Positions 54,988 to 63,453 of a DNA stretch of 63,453 nucleotides are shown here, one piece after another. The stretch is from Burkholderiaceae bacterium (GTDB taxonomy: Bacteria; Pseudomonadota; Gammaproteobacteria; Burkholderiales; Burkholderiaceae_C). The translations under genes were made by a program, and so were the position numbers. A model generated the notes under the pieces. The model was not told where the DNA came from. It ran no database searches and worked only from the letters and a program-made list of their open reading frames with translations. Position 1 is the first letter of the stretch; every line of letters starts with the position of its first letter. The stretch spans positions 1 to 63,453 of the forward strand of contig SCRU01000151.1 of the NCBI GenBank assembly GCA_004323695.1, in the 5' to 3' direction.

Positions 54988-56307
54988 ATGCATCCCAAAG
55001 CCCTGCTGGACGCCTGCTCCGAACTCGTCCGGCTGACCCTCCAGTTCGACCATCCGGCCGACGCCGTTGTGTCGCGCTTTTTCCGCGACCATCGGCAACT
55101 GGGCCCGCGCGAGCGCGCCACGCTGGCCGAGACGGTGTATGCCGTGCTGCGCAGGAAGCTGCTGTTCGACCACTTTGCGCCCTCGGGCAGCGGCCCGCGC
55201 GAGCGCCGTCTCGCGATTCTGGGTTTTGCACGCAGCCAGGACGATCAAGCCAGGCGCACCGGCGCAAGCGCGGAACGCGGCTCGCGCGATTTTCTCAAGA
55301 GTGCGCTGACGGATCAGGAAAAAAACTGGCTCGACCAATGCGACCAGGTGAACGTGGCCGACCTGCTGGAGCGGCACCGGCACAATCTGCCCGAGTGGCT
55401 GGCGCAGCCACTGCGTGAGCAGCTGGGTGGCGAATTCTGGCCGCTGGTGGACAGCCTGAATCAGGGAGCCGGGCTCGATTTGCGCGTGAATGCCTTGAGC
55501 GCGAAACGACCCGAGGTGCAGCAGGAGCTGGCCCAGGCCGGCATCAAGTCGGCCGTCACGCCGTATTCGCCCTGGGGCCTGCGGCTGCAGGGCAAGCCCG
55601 CACTGACCAAGGTCGACGCGTTTGTGCGCGGCACGATCGAGGTGCAGGACGAAGGCTCGCAATTGCTGGCCCTGCTGCTGGATGCACGGCGCGGCGAGAT
55701 GGTGGTCGATTTCTGCGCCGGCGCGGGTGGCAAGACCCTGGCCATTGGCGCCTGCATGCGCAACACCGGGCGGCTCTATGCGTTCGACACCTCGGCGCAC
55801 CGGCTCGACGCGCTCAAACCGCGGCTCGCGCGCAGCGGCCTGTCCAACGTGCATCCGGCGGCGATTGCGCACGAGCGCGACGAGCGCATCAAGCGTCTGG
55901 CCGGCAAGATCGACCGTGTGCTGGTCGATGCGCCATGTTCCGGCCTGGGCACGCTGCGCCGCAATCCGGACCTCAAGTGGCGGCAGTCCCCCCAGTCGGT
56001 GGCGGAGCTGGCCGCCCGGCAGACGGCCATCCTGCAAGGCGCGGCGCGGCTGCTCAAGCCCGGCGGGCGGCTCGTGTACGCGACCTGCAGCGTTCTGCCG
56101 CAGGAGAACGAAGCCATCGCGCAGGCGTTTACCGCGGCGAACGGGGATTTCAATCCGCTCGATGTCGCCGAACTCCTGGGCCGGCTGAAGGTCGAACACG
56201 CTGCCGGCCTGTGCAGTGGCCCGGACCACGGTACCGAATACCTGCGGCTGTGGCCGCACCGGCACGGGATGGATGGTTTTTTTGCCGCCGTGTGGGTGAG
56301 AAAGTAA
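54988..56307 (+). CDS. RsmB/NOP-family RNA methyltransferase
   Basis: 439 residues from ATG 54988. An N-terminal NusB-like helical domain (about 1-150) and a PUA-like stretch lead to a SAM-dependent m5C methyltransferase domain: VVDFCAGAGGKTLA (SAM-binding), VLVDAPCSGLGTLRRNPDLKW (first Cys) and RLVYATCSVLPQENE (catalytic Cys). It probably methylates 16S rRNA or tRNA cytosines. It could be RsmB itself or a paralogue, because rsmB usually stands next to fmt/def, not purN. Confidence 0.88.
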   Translation: MHPKALLDACSELVRLTLQFDHPADAVVSRFFRDHRQLGPRERATLAETVYAVLRRKLLFDHFAPSGSGPRERRLAILGFARSQDDQARRTGASAERGSRDFLKSALTDQEKNWLDQCDQVNVADLLERHRHNLPEWLAQPLREQLGGEFWPLVDSLNQGAGLDLRVNALSAKRPEVQQELAQAGIKSAVTPYSPWGLRLQGKPALTKVDAFVRGTIEVQDEGSQLLALLLDARRGEMVVDFCAGAGGKTLAIGACMRNTGRLYAFDTSAHRLDALKPRLARSGLSNVHPAAIAHERDERIKRLAGKIDRVLVDAPCSGLGTLRRNPDLKWRQSPQSVAELAARQTAILQGAARLLKPGGRLVYATCSVLPQENEAIAQAFTAANGDFNPLDVAELLGRLKVEHAAGLCSGPDHGTEYLRLWPHRHGMDGFFAAVWVRK

Positions 56308-56435
56308 CCCTAAAGACTTTTTATCGGCGTGGGTGTTGCGCGTGTGTAGCTATTTTGTGCGGCTCCATCCTAAAATAAGAGACTATCGCCGCGGCGTGGG
56401 CCGCAGCTGAAATACACCGAAAAGGCATTTTGAAC

Positions 56436-57650
56436 ATGTTGTTATCCGATGGGGCTGTGCTGAACGCAGGGGTTGCGTGGCTCGCCAACGGGCTCTGGAA
56501 TCTGTCGTGGTGGGAAATCGCGCTGTACACGCTGTTGACCACGCACATCACGATTGCCAGCGTCACGATCTACCTGCACCGCCATCAGGCGCACCGTGCT
56601 CTTGATCTGCACCCGGTCCCCGCGCATTTCTTCCGGTTCTGGCTCTGGCTGGCAACCGGCCAGGTCACCCGGGAATGGGTTTCGATCCACCGCAAGCATC
56701 ACGCCAAGTGCGAAACCATCGACGATCCGCACAGTCCGCAGGCGCACGGCATCAAAAAAGTGTTCTGGCAGGGCACCGAGCTGTACCGCGCCGAAGCGGG
56801 GAATCAGCAGACGCTGGCCAAATACAGCCAGGGCTGCCCCGATGACTGGCTCGAGCGCAACCTGTACACGCGCTACAGCTGGCAGGGCGTGGGCCTGATG
56901 ATGATCATCGACCTGGCGCTGTTCGGCGCCATTGGCCTGACCGTTTGGGCGGTGCAGATGGTCTGGATTCCGTTCTGGGCTGCCGGCGTGGTGAACGGCG
57001 TGGGTCACTTCTGGGGCTACCGCAATTTCGAAGTGCCGGATGCCAGCACCAATGTATCGCCCTGGGGGCTCATCATCGGCGGCGAGGAACTGCATAACAA
57101 CCACCATACCTACCCGACCTCGGCCAAGTTTTCGGTGAAGCGGTACGAATTCGACATTGGGTGGGGCTACATCAGGTTGCTCGAAAAGGCCGGCCTGGCC
57201 CGTGTCAAGAAGACCGTTCCCCGGCTGCAGCTCGGCGCGATCGAGCCGGTGGCCAACGAGAAAACGCTGGAAGCGCTGATCGCCCACCGCTACGAGGTGA
57301 TGGCCGGTTATGCGCGTGATCTGCGCCGCGCCTGCAAGGCCGAAATTGCGGCGCTCAAGGCCAGGCACGGCGATGTGTCGGAACTGGAATTTGCCAAGCG
57401 CTGGCTGCATCGCGACGTCGACAAGGTGCCCGCGACAGCCGTGCCGCAACTGGCCCAGGCCCGTGCGGCGCACCCGGTGCTGGACAAGATGGTGACCATG
57501 CGCGAAGAGTTGCGCCAGCTGTGGCTGAATACCTCGCAATCGCGCGAGCAACTGGCCGCTGATCTGGCAGGCTGGTGCCGCCGCGCCGAGGAGAGCGGTA
57601 TTGCCGCCTTGAAAGAGTTTTCCATCAAGCTGCGCGCCGTGCGCGCCTGA
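56436..57650 (+). CDS. Fatty-acid desaturase (delta-9 type)
   Basis: 404 residues from ATG 56436. Three histidine boxes for the di-iron centre: HRHQAH (48-53), HRKHH (85-89) and HNNHH (220-224), with membrane helices between. This is the acyl-CoA/acyl-lipid desaturase fold. About 150 residues follow the normal end, largely helical and charged (EKTLEALIAHRYEVMAGYARDL, REELRQLWLNTSQ), a tail that I recall in other Burkholderiales but whose role is unknown. TTG 56430 is an alternative start. It follows the methyltransferase gene after 128 bases. Confidence 0.88.
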   Translation: MLLSDGAVLNAGVAWLANGLWNLSWWEIALYTLLTTHITIASVTIYLHRHQAHRALDLHPVPAHFFRFWLWLATGQVTREWVSIHRKHHAKCETIDDPHSPQAHGIKKVFWQGTELYRAEAGNQQTLAKYSQGCPDDWLERNLYTRYSWQGVGLMMIIDLALFGAIGLTVWAVQMVWIPFWAAGVVNGVGHFWGYRNFEVPDASTNVSPWGLIIGGEELHNNHHTYPTSAKFSVKRYEFDIGWGYIRLLEKAGLARVKKTVPRLQLGAIEPVANEKTLEALIAHRYEVMAGYARDLRRACKAEIAALKARHGDVSELEFAKRWLHRDVDKVPATAVPQLAQARAAHPVLDKMVTMREELRQLWLNTSQSREQLAADLAGWCRRAEESGIAALKEFSIKLRAVRA

Positions 57651-57677
57651 TTCGTGGCGTTCGGGGCCGCGGGCGCC

Positions 57678-58541
57678 TCAACGGGCTTTGCGCCTTTCGA
57701 AAATCACCAGGCCGATCCCCCCAAGAATGACGATTGACGCAACGAGCAGGCGTGGCGTAACGGCCTCATCGAGGAGCACGATGGCGCCCACCGCGGCAAT
57801 CACGGGGACGCTGAGTTGCACGCTGGCCGCACTGGTCGCCTTGAGCCCACGCAGCGCCGTGTACCAGATGATGTAGCCGACACCGGAAGCCAGGGCGCCC
57901 GACGTGATGGCATAAGCGAAGCCCGCGGTGTCCAGCGAGGTGTGCGCCCGTGTGATCGCGCTCAGCGCGATCGCAAAAATGCCCGCACGCAGGAAGTTGC
58001 CTGCGGTGGCGCGAGCCGGGTCCTGAGTGCCCCTGCCGCGCAGGGAATAGACGCCCCACGCCGCACCAGCCACGAGCATCAGCACGGCCTCACGCAGTGG
58101 CGGCGCCGACAGGCCTGGCAATAACAGCCCCACCAGCCCCGCAAAGGCCAGGACCAGTCCCACGATCTGCCATGCGGACAGGCGCTCGCCGCTCCACAGT
58201 CCGTAACCAATCATCGTGACCTGGACGGCGCCAAACAGCAGCAGCGCCCCCGTTCCCGTCGGCAGACCGACATAGGCATATGAAAAGCAGGCCGCATAGC
58301 AAAAAAGCGAAAACGCCGAAGGCCAATTTCCTGGCAACTGGTGTGCGCCGCCGCGGGCCCGCACGATCAGCCAGAGCATCAGGGCACCAGAGAGGATGCG
58401 CATGGACGCGAAGCTGGCCGGATCGATACCCGTTGTTTTCAGAGCCAGCCGGCAAAGCAGGGAGTTGCCTGCGAAGGCCAGCATGGACACGCATGTCAGG
58501 ACGAATACCCGGGGTTGTGACACGGAACGACGGTCCGGCAA
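57678..58541 (-). CDS. DMT-superfamily (EamA) transporter
   Basis: 287 residues, ten membrane helices in two EamA halves, with GRGTQDP in the central loop and GYIIWYTALRGLKATSAASVQLSVPVIAAVGAI in the second half, a typical motif. Substrate unknown. No ATG fits: TTG 58541 or GTG 58523 is the likely start. It is convergent with the desaturase gene. Confidence 0.82.
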   Translation of the reverse strand: MPDRRSVSQPRVFVLTCVSMLAFAGNSLLCRLALKTTGIDPASFASMRILSGALMLWLIVRARGGAHQLPGNWPSAFSLFCYAACFSYAYVGLPTGTGALLLFGAVQVTMIGYGLWSGERLSAWQIVGLVLAFAGLVGLLLPGLSAPPLREAVLMLVAGAAWGVYSLRGRGTQDPARATAGNFLRAGIFAIALSAITRAHTSLDTAGFAYAITSGALASGVGYIIWYTALRGLKATSAASVQLSVPVIAAVGAIVLLDEAVTPRLLVASIVILGGIGLVIFERRKAR

Positions 58542-58604
58542 GTTGAGCTGTCGGGTAGTCTACGGCGTAGCCGGCCCGATGCGCCCCGTGATGGGCCGCG
58601 GCAC

Positions 58605-58635
58605 CAAAAAGAAAAGGCTCGCCATGGCGAGCCTT
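58605..58635 (-). terminator. Rho-independent terminator of rpmB-rpmG
   Basis: A perfect 22-base palindrome (58614-58635, AAGGCTCGCCATGGCGAGCC then TT) forms the stem. On the minus strand it is followed by TTTTCTTTTTGG. It stands 25 bases after the rpmG stop and is the clearest terminator in the window. Confidence 0.88.
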
Positions 58636-58659
58636 ATCGCGTGCAGACCATCAGGCCGG

Positions 58660-58830
58660 TTACTTCAGCTTGATTTCCTTGTATTCCACATGCTTGCGGG
58701 CCTTGGGATCAAATTTCATGATCGTCATTTTCTCCGGCATGGTTTTCTTGTTTTTGCTGGTGGTGTAGAAGTGGCCGGTCCCCGCCGTGGATTCCAGCTT
58801 GATTTTTTCGCGTCCGCCTTTGCTTGCCAT
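58660..58830 (-). CDS. rpmG: 50S ribosomal protein L33
   Basis: 56 residues: starts [14 protein letters not shown], then [19 protein letters not shown] and ends [11 protein letters not shown], the cysteine-free proteobacterial L33. A component of the large ribosomal subunit near the E site. It follows rpmB after 23 bases, and both end at the palindromic terminator. Confidence 0.97.
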   Translation of the reverse strand: MASKGGREKIKLESTAGTGHFYTTSKNKKTMPEKMTIMKFDPKARKHVEYKEIKLK

Positions 58831-58853
58831 GGTGGTGCTCCAGTAATGGGGGT

Positions 58854-59087
58854 TTAAGCCTGACCGCGTGCGCGCAGGTCCGCGAGCACGGAGTCGATGC
58901 CGTTCTTGTCAATCAAACGCAGGCCGGCGTTCGAGATGCGCAGGCGAACCCAGCGGTTCTCGCTCTCGACCCAGAAGCGGCGGTATTGCAGGTTCGGCAG
59001 GAACCGGCGTTTGGTTTTGTTGTTGGCGTGGGACACATTGTTCCCGACCATCGGGCCCTTGCCCGTGACTTCACATACGCGTGCCAT
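58854..59087 (-). CDS. rpmB: 50S ribosomal protein L28
   Basis: 77 residues from ATG 59087: [55 protein letters not shown] large-subunit protein. First gene of the rpmB-rpmG pair. A longer frame to 59204 is not needed. Confidence 0.97.
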   Translation of the reverse strand: MARVCEVTGKGPMVGNNVSHANNKTKRRFLPNLQYRRFWVESENRWVRLRISNAGLRLIDKNGIDSVLADLRARGQA

Positions 59088-59212
59088 GTGGACACTCCGA
59101 TACTTTTCAACGGCCGCCGCATGCGTGGCGGCCTCACCTCGCCAAAGAGAGGGTGGCGGTAACCCGATTCGCCCGAATCCGCCCATGGAGGGAGAACTCT
59201 GCAAAGCCTTGA

Positions 59213-59218
59213 ATTATA
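59213..59218 (-). promoter_or_regulatory. Possible -10 of the rpmB-rpmG promoter
   Basis: TATAAT on the minus strand about 125 bases before rpmB. No good -35 is seen at 17 bases. It would give a leader of about 120 bases. Confidence 0.3.
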
Positions 59219-59261
59219 ACGGTTTTGGGCAGCCGCCCGATGGGCGAGGGTGGCTGGCCCT

Positions 59262-60257
<996 letters not shown>

Positions 60258-60305
60258 TTACGAGGAGTCAACCCCGAGACCTCGTGCGACATTGTAAAAA
60301 CCAAA

Positions 60306-60321
60306 ACCTCCTGCAGGAGGT
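60306..60321. promoter_or_regulatory. 16-base perfect palindrome upstream of the Crp-like gene
   Basis: ACCTCCTGCAGGAGGT lies between trxB and the regulator gene, 21 bases before its ATG and before its probable ribosome site GGAGA (60329-60333). It includes a second GGAGG. It could be an operator or an RNA hairpin. No known Crp/Fnr half-site is present. Confidence 0.5.
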
Positions 60322-60342
60322 GGACTGCGGAGATTAACCAAA

Positions 60343-61017
60343 ATGTCGATGTTGTCGAACCTGGATCTGCTGCGCCGCGTGCCCTTGTTTTCCATGCTCA
60401 CGGCCGCGCAGGCCGAATCCGTGGCGCAGTCCATCGTGAAGCACCGCTTCAAGCGTTCCGAAATCATTGTGGAGCAGGGCAAGAAGGCGAACGCCCTGTT
60501 CATCATCCTGACCGGCCGCGCGCGCGTCATCACCTCGGACAGCCGCGGCCGCGAGGTGATCCTGGCTGGCATGCACCCCGGCGATTACATCGGCGAGATG
60601 AGTCTGATCGATGATGAGCCGCATTCCGCCACGGTGCGGGCCGAGTTGCAGACCGACGTGCTGATGCTGGGGCGCGCCGAGTTTGCGCGCTGCCTGCCGG
60701 AAAACTCCTCGATGGCGTACGCCATCATGCGCGGCCTGGTGCAGCGCTTGCGCCATGCGGACCGCAAGATCGAGTCGCTTGCGTTGATGGATGTGTATGG
60801 CCGCGTGGCGCGCGCCTTGCTGGAGTTCGCCAGACCCGAGCCGGATGGCACGCTGGTGATCCGCGACAAGGTGTCGCGCCAGGACGTTGCGAAGATGGTG
60901 GGCGCCTCGCGCGAAATGGTCAGCCGGGTGATGAAGGATCTCGAAGAGCGCGGACTCACCGAACTGCTCGATAGCGGCGCCATGGTGATCCGGGAGCGGA
61001 TCGAGCCGCTGCGCTGA
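60343..61017 (+). CDS. Crp/Fnr-family transcriptional regulator
   Basis: 224 residues. An N-terminal cyclic-nucleotide-binding fold (about 10-120, with IVEQGKKANALFIILTGRARV and DYIGEMSLIDDEPHSATVRA) is followed by a helix-turn-helix (VSRQDVAKMVGASREMVSRVMKDLEERGL, about 175-203). N-terminal Fe-S cysteines of FNR are absent, so it is not an oxygen sensor of that type. The ligand is unknown. It lies between trxB (divergent) and ftsK (54 bases downstream, same strand). Confidence 0.9.
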   Translation: MSMLSNLDLLRRVPLFSMLTAAQAESVAQSIVKHRFKRSEIIVEQGKKANALFIILTGRARVITSDSRGREVILAGMHPGDYIGEMSLIDDEPHSATVRAELQTDVLMLGRAEFARCLPENSSMAYAIMRGLVQRLRHADRKIESLALMDVYGRVARALLEFARPEPDGTLVIRDKVSRQDVAKMVGASREMVSRVMKDLEERGLTELLDSGAMVIRERIEPLR

Positions 61018-61070
61018 CACCGCGTATCCGGTATCCGGTTTCGGGTAAGCTGGCGCCCTAGCTTTTGCCT

Positions 61071-63413
61071 ATGACTTACTCGCTCAATACCCTGAATTCG
61101 TCCTCGTCCGCCAAGACCCCGGAGCGCTCCGGCACCAGCCGTTTCGTGCGCGAGGTCGAACTGATTCTCGGGGCGCTGGCCCTCGCGTTCTGGCTGCTCG
61201 CCCTGCTCAGCTACTCTCCGCTGGATCCTGCCTGGTCCACCTCCGGTTATGGCGGCCCGGTGCGCAATCTCGCGGGCCGGTTCGGCGCCTGGCTGGCGGA
61301 TGCGAGTTATTTTTTGCTGGGGTTTTCGGTCTGGTGGTGCTTTGCGGCCGCGCTGCGGGCCTGGCTGTCCGCGCTGGCGCGCGGGCTGCGCGCTGACGAC
61401 CCGGCCGCGCAGACCCCGCAGGAGCCGTCGGTGCTCGGCCGGTTTGCCGCGAGCCGCACCGGATTCTGGTGCGCGCTGGCGCTGCTGCTGTGCGCGAGCA
61501 CGGCGCTCGAATGGTCGCGCCTGTACCGCTTCGAAGGCCATTTGCCGGGCCATGCCGGGGGCGTTCTTGGTTATTTGCTGGGTCCCGTGAGCGTCCAATG
61601 GCTGGGTTTTGCCGGCTCGGGGCTGGTGTGCATCATGCTGGGCGTGGTGGGCTCGGCGCTCGTGTTCCGGTTTTCCTGGGCGCAGGTGGCCGAGCGCCTC
61701 GGGGCCAGGCTTTATTCACTGGTCGAGTTGCGGCGCGAGAAACGGGAAATCGCCGAAGATCGCGCGGTCGGCAAGCGGGCCGCACGCGAACGCGAGGAAG
61801 TGCTGCTGGAAGAACGCTCCGAAATCGAAGAGCAGCATCCGGCCCCGGTGCTGATCGAACCCGTGGTGGCCGAGGTGCCGCGCAGCGAGCGCGTCGCCAA
61901 GGAGCGCCAGAAGCCGCTGTTCACCGAACTGCCCGACAGCCGGCTGCCGCAAGTGGATCTGCTCGACGGCGCGCTGACCCGCCAGGAGGGGGTGGCGCCC
62001 GAGACGCTGGAGATGACCAGCCGCCTGATCGAGAAGAAGCTCAAGGACTTCGGCGTGGAGGTGCGCGTGGTGCTGGCATCCCCGGGGCCGGTGATCACGC
62101 GCTATGAGATCGAACCCGCCACGGGCGTGAAGGGCGCGCAGGTGGTGAATCTGGCGCGCGACCTGGCGCGCTCGCTGAGCCTGATCTCGATCCGCGTGAT
62201 CGAGACCATTCCGGGCAAGAACTACATGGCGCTGGAGTTGCCCAATGCCAAGCGGCAATCCATCAAGCTGTCCGAAATCCTGGGCTCGCAGGTGTACAAC
62301 GAAGCCAGGTCGCTGCTCACCATGGGGCTGGGCAAGGACATCGTCGGCAATCCGGTGGTGGTAGATCTGGCCAAGATGCCGCACGTGCTGGTGGCCGGCA
62401 CCACGGGCTCGGGCAAATCCGTCGGCCTCAACGCGATGATCCTGTCGCTGCTCTACAAGGCCGAGGCGCGCGACGTGCGCCTCTTGATGATCGACCCCAA
62501 GATGCTGGAGATGTCGGTCTACGAAGGCATCCCGCATCTGCTGGCTCCCGTGGTCACCGACATGCGCCAGGCCGCGCACGGCCTGAACTGGTGCGTGGCC
62601 GAGATGGAACGCCGCTACAAGCTTCTAGCGAAGCTGGGGGTGCGCAATCTGGCGGGCTACAACGCCAAGATCGACGACGCCAAGGCGCGCGGGGAATTCA
62701 TCTACAACCCGTTCAGCCTGACGCCGGACGACCCCGAACCATTGCAGCGCGAGCCGCACATCGTGGTGGTGATCGACGAGCTCGCCGACCTGATGATGGT
62801 GGTGGGCAAGAAGATCGAGGAGCTGATCGCGCGCCTGGCGCAAAAGGCGCGCGCCGCCGGCATCCACCTGATCCTGGCGACGCAGCGCCCCAGCGTGGAC
62901 GTGATCACCGGCCTGATCAAGGCGAACATCCCGACGCGCATCGCGTTCCAGGTCAGCAGCAAGATCGACTCGCGCACCATCCTGGACCAGATGGGCGCCG
63001 AAGCCCTGCTCGGCATGGGCGACATGCTCTATATGCCCAGTGGCACCGGCTTCCCGATCCGCGTGCATGGCGCCTTCGTGAGCGACGAGGAGGTGCACCG
63101 CGTGGTGAGTTACCTCAAGTCGCAGGGACCGGCCAACTACATCGAAGGCGTGCTGGAAGGCGGCACCGTCGATGGGGACGATGGCATCGATGGCGCGCTG
63201 GACGGCGGCGGCGAGAAAGACCCGATGTACGACCAGGCGGTCGAGGTGGTGCTGAAAAACCGCAAGGCCAGCATCTCGCTGGTGCAGCGCCACCTGAAGA
63301 TCGGCTACAACCGCGCCGCGCGGCTGGTCGAGGACATGGAAAAGGCGGGCCTGGTCAGCAGCATGAGCAGCAGCGGGCAGCGCGAGATTCTGGTGCCGGC
63401 GCGCGCGGAATGA
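61071..63413 (+). CDS. ftsK: DNA translocase FtsK
   Basis: 780 residues from ATG 61071, typical for betaproteobacteria with a short linker. Four N-terminal membrane helices (about 25-205) anchor it at the septum, followed by a charged linker (about 210-290), then the motor: GTTGSGKS (443-450), Walker [14 protein letters not shown] and [21 protein letters not shown]. The C-terminal gamma domain ([19 protein letters not shown]) should recognise KOPS sites. It moves chromosome ends at division. It is followed by what looks like the lolA start. Confidence 0.96.
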   Translation: MTYSLNTLNSSSSAKTPERSGTSRFVREVELILGALALAFWLLALLSYSPLDPAWSTSGYGGPVRNLAGRFGAWLADASYFLLGFSVWWCFAAALRAWLSALARGLRADDPAAQTPQEPSVLGRFAASRTGFWCALALLLCASTALEWSRLYRFEGHLPGHAGGVLGYLLGPVSVQWLGFAGSGLVCIMLGVVGSALVFRFSWAQVAERLGARLYSLVELRREKREIAEDRAVGKRAAREREEVLLEERSEIEEQHPAPVLIEPVVAEVPRSERVAKERQKPLFTELPDSRLPQVDLLDGALTRQEGVAPETLEMTSRLIEKKLKDFGVEVRVVLASPGPVITRYEIEPATGVKGAQVVNLARDLARSLSLISIRVIETIPGKNYMALELPNAKRQSIKLSEILGSQVYNEARSLLTMGLGKDIVGNPVVVDLAKMPHVLVAGTTGSGKSVGLNAMILSLLYKAEARDVRLLMIDPKMLEMSVYEGIPHLLAPVVTDMRQAAHGLNWCVAEMERRYKLLAKLGVRNLAGYNAKIDDAKARGEFIYNPFSLTPDDPEPLQREPHIVVVIDELADLMMVVGKKIEELIARLAQKARAAGIHLILATQRPSVDVITGLIKANIPTRIAFQVSSKIDSRTILDQMGAEALLGMGDMLYMPSGTGFPIRVHGAFVSDEEVHRVVSYLKSQGPANYIEGVLEGGTVDGDDGIDGALDGGGEKDPMYDQAVEVVLKNRKASISLVQRHLKIGYNRAARLVEDMEKAGLVSSMSSSGQREILVPARAE

Positions 63414-63439
63414 GGCGGGCGCTGGCGCGAGCGAAACCC

Positions 63440-63453
63440 ATGCGAAAACTGTT
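63440..63453 (+). CDS. Start of a gene, probably lolA
   Basis: Only 14 bases remain, starting ATG (MRKL). In Burkholderiales lolA commonly follows ftsK. The sequence alone does not prove this. Confidence 0.3.

Overview
The window is GC-rich chromosomal DNA, densely packed with genes, from a betaproteobacterium of the order Burkholderiales. Gene content (soluble NAD-linked formate dehydrogenase, fkpB-ispH, trxB/ftsK, ribF-ileS-lspA, rpmB-rpmG), gene-to-gene similarity to what I know of Comamonadaceae (Rhodoferax, Polaromonas and Acidovorax relatives), and short dispersed repeats of the kind seen in that family all agree. There is no rRNA operon, prophage, insertion sequence, CRISPR array or recognisable defence island. 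The region is mostly core genome.

Layout. 1-4424: 3' end of fdsB, then fdsA and an fdhD/fdsC accessory gene, all overlapping by ATGA/TTGA junctions. 4461-11734: an FtsX-type permease, a His/Gly-rich lipoprotein, smr-radC (overlapping), fkpB-ispH (overlapping), a PLP dehydratase and a VOC protein. 11835-18434: serS, tRNA-Ser(CGA) with terminator, a membrane protein with a ruined GGDEF domain, a four-helix membrane protein plus truncated haemoglobin under a probable NsrR operator, a slipin, and a histidine kinase/LuxR-type regulator pair with overlapping 3' ends. 18495-25648 (mostly minus): trpS, an M50 protease, a YciO-like protein, a PHP phosphatase, GST (plus), recJ and a phosphoglycerate-mutase-like gene. 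25722-33216: lolC-lolD, an NlpC/P60 lipoprotein, an SPW membrane protein, an exported zinc phospholipase C-like protein with a membrane-anchored trypsin-like protease, tatD, a family-6 DNA glycosylase and a spermidine-synthase-like protein. 33237-43387: an orphan GspE/PilB-type ATPase facing a second degenerate GGDEF membrane protein, a gamma-glutamyltransferase-like enzyme, a DMT transporter, an SDR, a nitronate monooxygenase-like enzyme, a quinone oxidoreductase and an SBF-type transporter. 43424-50294: Na/Pi symporter, lspA, ileS, ribF (one minus-strand run) and a divergent HNH gene. 50326-57650: a lipase-like lipoprotein, a pair of acyl-CoA dehydrogenases, purN, an RsmB-type methyltransferase and a fatty-acid desaturase. 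57678-63453: a DMT transporter, rpmG and rpmB with a strong terminator, trxB, a Crp/Fnr regulator, ftsK and the first bases of what is probably lolA.

The most notable thing that ordinary annotation would miss is a family of about 50-base, AT-richer repeats present at least nine times. Five copies keep exactly 20 bases between an ATAGC-type motif and a GGATAAGG-type motif (starts compared). Several form the first or last codons of genes (dehydratase, recJ and its upstream neighbour, a DMT transporter, purN) or sit inside genes (ileS, DNA glycosylase). Other points worth a look are the NsrR-like operator at 15470-15492, the PLC-type zinc-ligand pattern in the exported protein at 28742-30115, two membrane proteins with inactive GGDEF domains, the missing second cysteine of the FdhD CxxC motif, the absence of fdsD, and a second repeat family that lengthens IspH. 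No convincing wholly new system was found. Start codons, where several are possible, are flagged in the entries.
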